Assembly (NCBI GenBank): GCA_001598975.1
Contig: BBXU01002350.1
Location: 1 to 50,509 of the forward strand
Source of the DNA: Parachlorella kessleri
Taxonomy: Eukaryota > Chlorophyta > Trebouxiophyceae > Chlorellales > Chlorellaceae
DNA length: 50,509 nucleotides
Reading direction: 5' to 3'
Both the position numbers and the translations under genes were made by a program. Shown one piece after another: positions 32,005-42,186 of the stretch. The number at the start of each line of letters is the position of its first letter. The stretch's first letter is position 1. The notes under the pieces are model-generated. The model was not told where the DNA came from. It was given only the letters and a program-made list of their open reading frames with translations, and ran no database searches.

Positions 32005-35000
32005 TCAGGCGCCCAGCGGGGGAGGGGTCGGCAGAGACGCAGGCATGATGCCGCCGCCGTTAGTGCCGCCATTCCCCAATGCTCCATTGCCAGTTGCTGC
32101 CGCCGCCGCTGACCTAAGAGCGGCAGGCAGCGGCGCCGGGGGCCCGGCTGGCTTTGCTCCCTTGGGCACCAGCCTTGCAACGGTGGCAGCAGCCACAACT
32201 GCAGGGCCCACGGGTTCTTTCTTGGGCGCTGGCTGCTGGGCTAGCCCCTGCCTGGGGGCCGCGCTGGCGCCGTTACCAGTACCAGCAGCAACTGCAGGGG
32301 CATCAGCTGAAGCAGCAAGCTTGGCTGGCAGCCTCGACTCCGTAGCAGCGCACCCGCTGGCAGCCGCACCCGGTGTGGCAGACTTGGCTGACGCTGACGG
32401 CCCCCGCTTGAGAGCAGCAACCGTGCTGTCAGCAGCAGCCGGCACAGAAGGCTTTGCTGGGAGCCCCACTTTCATGGTAGCAGCAGCACTGTCAGCAGGG
32501 GCTGAGGCAGGCACAGCAGCAGCTGCCAATGCAGCAGGCCTGGATGCCGCCTGCACCGGCGCCAGGCCAGCCTTGGCAGCTGCCGCTGCTGCCGCCGCGA
32601 GCGACTTGGTCCTCTCCGCCTGCTGTCTGCGATACTCCTGCGCTGCCAGCATGGCCTTGCGAACCCTGGGAGGCACGTTGCTGCTAGCCAGCACGGAGCT
32701 CTCGTCAACAGCTGGTGCTACTTTGTCTTGCTCCTGCTCCGCCACATGCTGCTTGACCTCCTGCGGGGGCAGCTGCTTCTCCTGCAGCGCGGCCAGCAGC
32801 TCACTGTGCCCACTGCTGCTGCCACTGCTGCTGGCAGCAGCGACCGCTGCAAGCTGCTCCTGCTGCGGTCGCTGCGGCGAGGCCGCCGGCGCACTCCTAG
32901 CTGCCTTGTACTCCATGGCTTTGGAAAAGCGCTGCGCTGCCCGGCCCCGAGCTGCTGCGCCGCCGCCGTTCAAGTTGCTGCCGGCACCCGCTGCTGCGGA
33001 AGCGCTGCTGCCCTCCACCCTATTGATGGACTGCGGCAGGGACTCTATGTCTGCACCACAATATTACATAAGTACGATGAGCTTTAACCCAGGGGTGAGG
33101 CGGGACAACAGTACTTGTAACCTGAACCCAAGCTTCGTGCTGGGTAACACCCAGGTGGAATTATGCCAAACAATTGGCAGGGAAGGTATGTGTGTATCCT
33201 CCTGCAGGTGCGCCAAGCTGCACGTCCAGGCGCACATTGCCGCATCATGTTTACAAGCCAGCAAAGGGGGCCAAGCACACACCAGCCAGGTCAGGTGACG
33301 CACAGGCATTCCAACGTCCGCATGCCACATGCAGGCACTGGGCTGAGCTATCACCTGGCATAGCGCTGGCCAACCGCGCTCGCAGGGTGCCGGTGTCTGT
33401 GAAGAGCCTGTCCCGCAGCAGGATGTACTGCTTGTACCGAGTGATCAGCCAGGGTATGCCTGCAGGAGTGGCTGACAAGCTCCTCACCGCTTTGCAAACG
33501 GTACGCCCCTGCTTTGCATACCTCGCCATCGCCAAGAAAGGCAACTCCATCGGCTTGCGCAATGTGCCAAACTGATATCAGCTGACGAGATGCATGGCAT
33601 CGAAGTACAAACAGAGCACATGAATAGTCACTGGCCTTCACTGCCCCCACCCGCCAACTAACAGAGTCAAAAAATCCGGCACCTGAGCACAAGCACGGCA
33701 TTCTACGTATATCTATGCAAGTGTGGATACCGTTCTTGTTGCCCTGAACCTGTCTTGCAAGGCTAGCTGCGTACCTGTGGCAACCACGTCCTGCATGCCC
33801 GGCTTGCGGCCGTGCTTCTCCAGGAAGGCGGTGCTCCAAGGTGACAGCTCCTCCTACAGGCAGCAAAGTTGACATAATGCTTTTCAGGGAGCTGCACTGG
33901 AATCAGCAAAAGTTCATTGTGCACGCTGACAACACCCGGCCGTGTATAGTACACCTAGCCAGCTGCCAACTTCACATGGACTGCTGCCTAGCCGCCCCAT
34001 ATGTGTCCTTAAGAGAGACGCTCTCCTCCACAAGATAGCCAGCAGAACGCAGGTGAAGCTCTAGCTGGACCTCTGCTGTTTGTCCACAAGTTTGCCCCAC
34101 AAAGAGGCCCTGAGGCACATATGGTTATGTACATCAAGCGCGTCACCAATCCAAAGCAGCAGCCACAATTTACAGTGGCTAGTACACAGAGTCCATCCCG
34201 CTCCTCACCTGCAACGCTCGGTATTCTTGAAGTTCGACCTTGTACTCAGCCAGGATCTGCACCTTGCTCATCTTGCGCTTCTTGGCGCTGACCGTGCCCC
34301 CGCTGCCGCCGCCACCCATGCGGTAAGCTGCCAATCGTGAGGCCATGCTGCCCTCCTGCTGCTGCTGCTGCTGCTGCTGTAGCAGCTGCTGCTGCACAGC
34401 TGCTGCATGTGAACTGCCATTGCAGGTACAGTTAGGGCTCACAGCCCCATTACTCGGGCCATCCTTGACGAAGCCATTGTTGCTGATGCCTTCTGGACTC
34501 CCTTCCTGCCGCTGCTGCTGTTGCTGGTCCCTCCCTGCCGCGCTTGTGGTCAGCTGTGCCACGGCAGCTGTCACCTGTGCTGTGACGGGCAGAGCCGCCG
34601 CCGGCGCAGCAGCAGGCAAGCTGGTGCCATTGCCACTACTGGCAGAGCCCTGCGCTTCATACACTGCCTCCACTGCCCGCAGCACTCTCGCTGCCGCATG
34701 CCGCCGCCGCTGCCCTGCTGCAATGAGTGCCTTGTGCTCCGGCGACTTGAGCTTGCCTAGCGCCTTCTGGGAAAGCAGCTCCACAGTCTCCTGCAGCACG
34801 TTTGTTCAAGTGTCTGTGCTCTGGAATTTGGTTGGTTGGCAAGCGGCCTGTGACAATCTAATGCCCGTGCGCGCTGGCGGCTCGACACTGCCCAGCGCCT
34901 CGAAAAAGTAACTTCTCAATCTACAGTAGCAACAGCATCACAACTGTCCAAGTTCTCTCCTCCCAGAGCAACCAAGCCCCCTGCCAGCAATCCAGCCATT

Positions 35001-36251
35001 GCATACCGCGCCAGCATGTGCCCTGTGTACATGGCCTAGTCTTAAGTTGCTTACCGACAGAAGGAAACTACGCACGATTGCTGTTGTGGGAGACACAAAT
35101 GACTGTCTGTCTGACTGCTTGCACGACTGACTGTCCATGCACCCTGCTTGGCACTGCCCACCCCCTCCCATGGTGGGTCGATGCGCAGGCCCCCCAGCAG
35201 CGTGCAGCTCAGCCACCACATGTGTGACACAAGCGCTTAGCGCCCACCTGTGAGTGCGTCTTGCCCCTATGTGCTTCGCTCATGCGCCGCCGTGTGGTCT
35301 TGCTGGCCGTGCGGTTCAGCTTGGCCAACCGCATCTTCATGCGTGTCTCCTCGCTCAGCTGGCGGCCCTTGTTCCAAGGCTCTAAACCCTGCGCAAAAGC
35401 AAGCCAGGGGCAGAAGGCCTCAGTTGGTACGAAGGTACGAGGGACCAGCTTGCGCTATTAAGTGGTAGCCCCTGAGGGGGTATACCTTGACTGGGTGCAC
35501 ACTGAGCATCTGGAGGTGCCCAACCTGGCCTGTGCTGCTATGGAGCCCACAGTTACACCCAGAAACAGCGAGGATCAGATTATTGTACCGCAAGGCTCCA
35601 ACAGATCGCAGCTGCAACTGCTGGGGCGGTGCTCCCCAAGAAACCCACCTTGAGTTTGGCGGAGACCGCCGAACGGTGCTCTGGGTCCTTCCACTTTTTC
35701 TTCAGCGCCTGGCTGATCTTCCGCCTAGTTGTACTAGCCATCGAGTGGCCCTTATTCCAGGCAGTGCGGCCCCCTGCCGCCACGCCGGGGCTGGTCACAT
35801 CCTGCCAGGCATACACACGCTCCACCCTTTTGCAAGTCTTGGCTCCTTTTCCGCCGGAGTTGGGGACTACACTTTATGAGCACAACATCAAGAACAACTC
35901 CTGAAGCTCCGTGAATTGTTCGTGTTCTGAAAGAGCACCAAGGTGCACTAGCTACACGTTCCGTTTTCCGCACCGCCTTGCACAGTGCCTTACGTGGAGT
36001 GCTTCCTGGGGTATGCAAGGCAAGGACTGGTGGTCGGCTGACGAGCAGGCCAGCACAGTCCGTCCTGCAGGGAGAGTACAGGCACACTTTGGAGCTGGCT
36101 CAGCCGGGGTTGCCCAGACAATGCGCACAGCGCCCACACGACGAGTGCACGTACCTGCCAAACGGCTCCAAGCGATCCGCCCAGGTGCTATCTGCCAGGG
36201 CCTCCCGACTTGCGGTCTGCTATACAAAGTCCCAGCAGGCAACCCAAACAT
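32005..36251 (-). CDS. NUMOD3-motif protein, probably organelle-targeted
   Basis: Eight in-phase exons (minus): 36251-36155, 36064-35994, 35801-35649, 35388-35248, 34790-34209, 33853-33775, 33459-33355, 33050-32005; about 757 aa. Exons 3 and 4 carry two NUMOD3-type motifs (known as DNA-binding modules of homing endonucleases and also present in plant plastid proteins): TAWNKGHSMASTTRRKISQA with WKDPEHRSAV (about 70-102), and PWNKGRQLSEETRMKMR then RRRMSEAHRGKTHS. Exon 5 has SPEHKALIAAGQRRRHAA, two polyQ runs and a basic end (KKRKMSKVQILAEYKVELQ). Exons 6-7 add a helical unit, WSTAFLEKHGRKP and ITRYKQYILLRDRL, resembling the W..F...GR.P pattern of FAM13/Sld2-like helices. The last 348 residues are Ala/Pro-rich and disordered. 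No nuclease motif was seen. The Gly/Arg/Ser-bearing N-terminus could be a transit peptide. Molecular role unknown. Confidence 0.8.
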
Positions 36252-36712
36252 GAAGAACTATTAAGCTTGTATGGTTCAGCCTAGCATGTAGTCAGTGTAC
36301 AACAGCACTTCCTATTGTTTTGGAGTGCACAAGCGAGCGCCGATCCCAGCAAGTCCGGTGGACTGAAAGGGCCACTTTGGTGCACGGCACCAAGAGCGAG
36401 CCACTAACTTTAAGGAAGTCGGCGTGCGGCAATCGATGCTCCTTATTTGGTAGCCCCGGGACACCAGACGGGTGCACTGTGGCAACCCCTGCCACCAGCC
36501 CCGCCACCAGCGTGGCATTGTTGAGAACCCCCACAGGTGCCTTTCCCCCCCTCGGACGTATGCTCAGACGAGGAACAAAGTCTTTGCATGGTAGGCCATG
36601 CTCTGGTTTTGATTGATGGTTAGGTTTGTGCCTTTGGCTTTTTGATGAACTGTACGTTGCAAGAGCAGTTTGATGACATATTGACAACATCACTGGACAG
36701 GTTCAGATCACC
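36252..36712. promoter_or_regulatory. Divergent upstream region between NUMOD3-motif gene and TFIIIC subunit gene
   Basis: The start codons are 461 bp apart, facing away from each other. No gene and no clear TATA box seen. Two promoters or one shared one is inferred from layout. Confidence 0.5.
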
Positions 36713-39700
36713 ATGGAGGCCCGGTTCTTTGACCCCTGGCAACCAAGCACCGCCACCACCAATATCCACAGGTACAACAGCGCCTTTCTATTAACATCTA
36801 GCCTAACATCCAGTGCTAGCTGTCCTTTGCCTCTTTCCTTCACCAAGGTGCTTCAACTGGCTGACCATCCTGCAACCTCACATTCTTTTTTGCAGGGACT
36901 TCCCCGCAGAGGAGCTCTATGGCAGCCAGTCGGCGCCCTTGGAACTGCCAGAGGCCCGGAGCCGTCACACCACCCTCCCACTCTTCCACTCTGCAAGCAG
37001 CACAGGCGTGACTCAGCCGGGCGCTGATAGTCACAGCGCGGTGGGGAATGGCGGCACTGGTGACGCAGCCACCCTCACTTCCTTAGATTTGAGGGATACC
37101 GCGATAAACGCAGGCGGGCCTGTGTGGGCACTTGGGTGGTGCCCCGCCGAGGTCAATCTGCCAACAGCTGCTGGGCCGGACTTTTGGGAACACGGCGCCA
37201 CTAATGGCAGCGGTCTCAGCAGGCCGAGCAGCAGCTCCACTGTTGCAGCACACTACCTAGCGGTGAGGCGGACCGGTTGGTGTACCTGATGACGTTCATG
37301 ACCTTTCTCGTGCCCATAGGGATTGCAATTGTGCAGATGCCGGCTTGCATGAAGTCCAGAATTGGATATTGTACATGATAGAAGGGATGGTTAGCTTTTG
37401 CTGAATCAGCTAAAAGAGTGCCTACCAGTGGACGATGGTGGTGGTCTTTGGGTTCCTGCTGAGATTCTGTGCTCATGCGTACAGGTGGGCTGTCACACTC
37501 TTCAGTCGCCGCACAACCTGCTGGGGAGGGCCAGCCACGGGCCAGCACTGATCCAAATCTATGAGGTCGCTGGTGCTCAGCAGTCCACCCAGCAAGCCAC
37601 TGCGGGACAAACTGAAGCAGCAGCAGCAGCAGCAGCAGCTGGTACTGGCGGTCCCAGTCCCGCCAGCCAGCCAGCTGGCATGCAGCAGGCGCAGCAGGTA
37701 GCAGGGGAGGGAGCGCAGCTCTGGCTGCCAAGGCTGGCGTTGGGGATTGCCCACTTGGGCGGCCTGACATGGCATGTGCAATGGTGCCCTGATGCGGGAC
37801 TTACGGACAGCCTAGATGGTTGCATAAGGGCTGCAGCCGGCCCAGCAGCCTTATCTGGGCGCCTTCCAAGGTGGGCCAGCGACAATCAAATCCAGCAAAG
37901 TGGTCTGGCAGGCCAAGGCTTAGCTGTCAGTATGAGTTCCTCTGGCAATCAGGCTCAGTTGTGGGTGGGAAAGGGTTGGGCAGAGAATCCCTTCCTGCTG
38001 AACTGACTTTGTCATCTAGCGTACAGAAATGGCACCTCTTCCGTGGTGCTCACCAGTACTCCTCACGAAGCCATATATGATGGGTGACATAAACGTCCCA
38101 AGCTGCATACAGGCTGGGCTTGCTCTCAGCGGCCTTGGGCGATGGTAGCGTCGTTGTGTGGGCCGTGCCGCATCCCTTGTGTTTGAGGCATGCGGCTGTC
38201 CAGGCTGGCCAGCTTCCCTTGCCTGACAACAAGCCGCCCATAGCAAGCCTGGAGCCCGTTGCACAGTTCGGCAGCAGGCACTTGGGAGGCAGCATGCCTA
38301 GCCTGCTGGACTGGTTGGCCGCCGAGCCATATGACTTGTTGTTGGTGAGAGACTGGGTGCCGTGAGGGCGGCAGCGTGCTTGAGTGTGGGGCGGTGCAAG
38401 CGACGCCGCCTGGAACATGTTATCAAGACTTGCGCTGGGTCAGCCTCTGCTAGTCACTCACAATAGTATGTAAGTGTGTGGGTCGCGGTGGCAGCCAGGG
38501 GAGGGAGAGACCGAGTGCTGTGGGCATGTTAGCTCTAGGGATGCATTGCCATTTATCCACCATTTCATCTCAGAGTGGCCTTTCTCCTGGCGCCTTGTCT
38601 GGTGGCATCACAGGACAGCACTGCCTCTCCAGAGCTGGCAATGCAGAGCTAGCCGCACTGCAGCCTCTTTTTTCTGGACTAGCGTGCATTTTCTTCCCTG
38701 CGCATGCAGGTGGGCTGCTGGGATGGCAATGTTGCTATTGTGAAGCTTAACCCCACTGCCAGCAGCAGCACCCACCTCCAACCGCAAGGCCACCAGCGGC
38801 AGCAGCAGCAACAAGGGCAGCAGGCCGGCGCTCAACAGCAGCAGCAGGAGCAGGCGCCCAAGGGCTTAGAAATACTAAGCTACTTCCAGGCAGATGCTGT
38901 GTCACTGAGGGCAGCCCGCTGGGTCCCGCCGGCGGTGTGCGGGGCCAGCATAGACATGCTGCACCGCCATGTGTTTGTGGCAGTGGGGCACGAGGGGGCA
39001 CTTAAGATCTGGGACGACAGGTTAGTAGCGCAGTGGCACAGGCAGGGCTCTTGGCCAGGGAGCGTGCTAGAACTCGAAACTTGGTTGTGCTATGCGACTG
39101 TGGGGACTCCTATCCTTCATGCCTAACACAGACTTTACTCCTGCCTCAGGCTTAGCAGTATGGGCGGCGTGTGTCTCTGCCGGCTGCCTGGGGCTGGGCC
39201 CTGAGGGAGGAAACCCTGCCCCTGCACAAAGGGTACAGGGGTTCATGTGTGACCCTCGCCACCACCGTGCTCGCCGCTGCCTAGATTCGCCGAACCTAGC
39301 GTGCTGCTTGATGCGTTCTGACCTGACCCGAGAGCACGGTTGTGCTGCAGGGACCAGTTCACGCCGCTGTACCACCAGACCCTCACCACTGCGGTGCTGC
39401 TCAACGTTGCCTGGACCTCCTCCCCCTTTGGGCTACTGGTGGCGATTGAGGATGCCTCCCTCAAGGGGATGGTGCTGGATACCGAGACAGTACAGCGCAA
39501 CCTACAAGGTCGGTGGTGGGGGTTAATGGGTTATGAGATGAGAGCTAGAGCCGTTGGAACGGCCACGTGACAGCGCGAGAGCTTGCTGCCCCGTTGGCCC
39601 ATGCAGCAAGGGGGGGGGGGGCTGGCTGACTCCAGGATGGGGCCCTACTTGTTTCCGAGGGCATGTGCTTCACTCCTTCTGGAGCACTTCTGTCCAGCCA

Positions 39701-40924
39701 AGGTCCTGCATCGCCAGTGCTGTAGCTGCTGCCGCATGTGAATGCTCTGCTGACTCAATGAGACCCTTGACCCCTTGCTTGCCATGCTGTTTGTGGCATA
39801 TGTTGTACCCACATGGCCAGTTCTGTAAGGGGCCAGCTTACAGTGCCCTATCATGAGACGTCAATCACATGAATCCTGGGGATGCCACTGTCTCTGACCT
39901 GCAGTTGACAAGGGGTTTTTCATCACCTGGAGAGGCCTGGGCATGGGCGCACTGTGGGCCCTGGACGTGCACCCAGAATTGCAGGTAGGCTTCTACACCA
40001 CTCATCTTGGCAGTGTGCCCTGAAATATATACAGCCTCCTAAACCTTTGCATTCCCTGGCTAAGCAAGTCAGAAAGCATGAAAGGCATCCAGGCGGTCGC
40101 CTCCCTCATCTCCTGGAACTGCAGTTGGTACAAGAGAGACCATGCGTCATTGGCCCAGCAGACAGACAAAGCGCCCATAGCTGCTATGCTGTGCAGCTGG
40201 TGGCTTACGGAGGGGAGGATGGCGAGGTGGGCGTGTTCACAGCAGCATACGAGGGTAGGCGCCGCTCCCCACACACTCCTGTTGCAGGTGAGCAGCACAC
40301 ACTGGGGCCTGCGGGGGCCAAGGTGTGCCAAGTGATGAGCACGGTCACAGCACAGTGTGACACATATAAATGCCGGGTTACGGCTCTCCGGTTTGGTTGT
40401 GTCTGGCCACTGCTTGCAAGGAGGGCGATGGTGTACGATGCAACTTGAGGTTGGATCGCTGTGAATTCTGAGGCGGAGGTCAGGGCTGCCAGGGCTCGAG
40501 CTCGCTACAGCCGATGTGTTATCATGGTGGCGGAAAGTACATTAGCGAGGGTAGTTGTATGGCATTGTGTGCCTAGGGCATATGATGCCTGTGCTGATTT
40601 AGGCCTACCCCCAGCCCAAGGATGCTCCAGGGGTGCTCAACAGAGCTGCCAGTTGGCCTTAGCTCTTCCCCACCCCTTGCAGGTCTGCTCAAAGAGCACG
40701 ACCTCCTTATCCTCCGCTCACTTGCGGACCTCCGGGGCAACACAGCCTTGTACAGCGGCAAGATCCTGGAGAGATCCACCAGCATCAAGGAGGCTCGCTT
40801 CCCTCACGAGCTGGAGGCGGTCCACCGGGTGGCCTGGCACCCGCGGGCGGCGGGAAACCAAGCCCTGCTGGCGAGCGCAGGCGCCGCGGGGCTGGTGCGG
40901 CTGCAGTGGGTGCAGAAGGAGTGA
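36713..40924 (+). CDS. GTF3C2: TFIIIC WD40 subunit (GTF3C2/TFIIIC110-like)
   Basis: Subunit of transcription factor IIIC, which recognises tRNA-gene promoters for RNA polymerase III. Exons: 36713-36771, 36896-37262, 37485-37870, 38113-38344, 38710-39020, 39351-39508, 39905-39984, 40197-40254, 40683-40924; all phases agree, giving about 630 aa, shorter than the animal protein. Recognisable pieces: GGPVWALGWCP, HYLAVGCH, GPALIQIYEV, LTWHVQWCPDAG, LGLLSAALGDGSVVVWAV, LLVGCWDGNVAIVKL, HVFVAVGHEGALKIWDDR, MGALWALDVHPELQ, LVAYGGEDGEVGVF and the C-terminal EAVHRVAWHP with GAAGLVRLQW, the last typical of this family. A Gln-rich insert follows VAIVKLN in exon 5. It is the main identified nuclear transcription gene besides MED27, with no sign of co-regulation. 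Confidence 0.92.
39610..39621 (+). repeat. Poly(G) tract in GTF3C2 intron 6
   Basis: Twelve G in a row about 100 nt after the donor. Poly(G) runs recur in introns across this window. Confidence 0.85.
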
Positions 40925-41794
40925 GTACCGGGTCTGGTGGACAGGGGAGGAACACGGGGTAGGAACATGCAGTTACAGGCATGGGTTGAGATTGCATTCA
41001 ATGCTTGTTAAACTAACAATTTGATTGGTACCCGTTGGGGTCCATGATCTGGCACTAGACGTGCTTTCGGCCAAGTTCGTTTACGTGGCGTCTGAAGGGG
41101 CTGGGCCTTGTCAGCCTGGGACAGCGGCAACTCGCCTCGGGTTCTTGCAGTAGCTTCTAGGTCCTATACGTCTGCGTATATGCACGCTTCATGAACTGCG
41201 TGTGAATGACAGAGGGGGAGAAGCGTGCCTCAGTGTACCAATGTGTTGTTAGTGCTCACTTCCTAGCTACTCAGCCTGAGCTATGCCGTCAACCAAAATT
41301 GGAGCATCATGGATAACTTACCCAGGTAAGGACTGCAGCAGCTCTGGCTTTACTGTTGGGCATTAGTGCTGACTCCGCTCATGACATATATGTGGTTTTG
41401 GGATGGGTGTTTTTGAACTTTCGTCACTGGTCTTGCCACAGAAGGGCCTTCTAGGAGCGTTATTAGATGCAGATGGATCCCACCGCCCAGCACCGGCCTC
41501 CTCAGCCGCCTTACTCCTCTTGCCCTCAATAGCATGCGTTAGGGCAGCAACAAGGCAAGTTGTGCTGACGCAGCCCAGTACAGGGCTCCGGGGAAAGTGC
41601 AGAACCCTGCACATCGCAGTAGACTGGGCAGCCAATTTCCTCTGAGGGAGGAGGAGCACCAACCACGGCATCTGCCCCGTGGTGCTCCTGCTCCCTCAAA
41701 GGACTTGCTTGGGATGGTGTCCAGAACAACGGACACCTCCCAGGAGGCCAAGAGGCCCACCTAACCTGGCCTTTACAGCCCAGCTGCCCATGCC
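40925..41794. other. Intergenic region after GTF3C2
   Basis: About 0.87 kb with no supported gene. An open minus-strand stretch at 41.36-41.67 kb (SPVLGCVSTTCLVAALTH) has no start, splice or family support. Confidence 0.45.
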
Positions 41795-41952
41795 AGCTGC
41801 CTTTCTAGTTCGCAGTTGCCGCCATACCTTCGGAATGCGCAGTTCTGCATCCTAGGTCATGGAAGCTTGGTTTAGCTGCCTTTCTAGTTCGCAGTTGCCG
41901 CCATACCTTCGGAATGCGCAGTTCTGCATCCTAGGTCATGGAAGCTTGGTTT
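41795..41952 (+). repeat. Perfect 79-bp tandem duplication
   Basis: Two adjacent identical 79-bp units, 41795-41873 and 41874-41952, each starting AGCTGCCTTTCTAGTTCGCA and ending GGAAGCTTGGTTT. It lies between GTF3C2 and the phosphatase gene, ending about 235 bp before the phosphatase ATG. Identity is complete by eye, so the duplication is recent, gene-converted or an assembly artefact. Confidence 0.93.
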
Positions 41953-42186
41953 ACTGCTCTCGTTGCGCCACCTACGGTCAGCAATACTGACGGAAGGAGT
42001 ATGGCGGCGCCCGGCGGCTTGATGGTATCTCATGGTATCCTCACGGGATGCCAATCCATTGGACTAACCAAGAGAAGCTAACGAGGGGGTTTGCCAGCAA
42101 TGCATGGTCCTACGCTCGTGCTTTATCCCAAATCTTTCACAGTCTCTTCAGATGCGGGTAACGAGAGGCTGCTTTGGCCAGCCACC

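Noticed and set aside
31814..33298. 494-codon plus-strand frame
   Set aside because: It is the antisense shadow of the Ala-rich last exon of the NUMOD3-motif gene and has an implausible Ala/Ser/Cys composition with no splice support.
34345..34911. CAG/CTG runs as a disease-type expansion locus
   Set aside because: The runs encode short polyQ tracts in a coding exon and are common in GC-rich algal genes; nothing marks them as unusually long.
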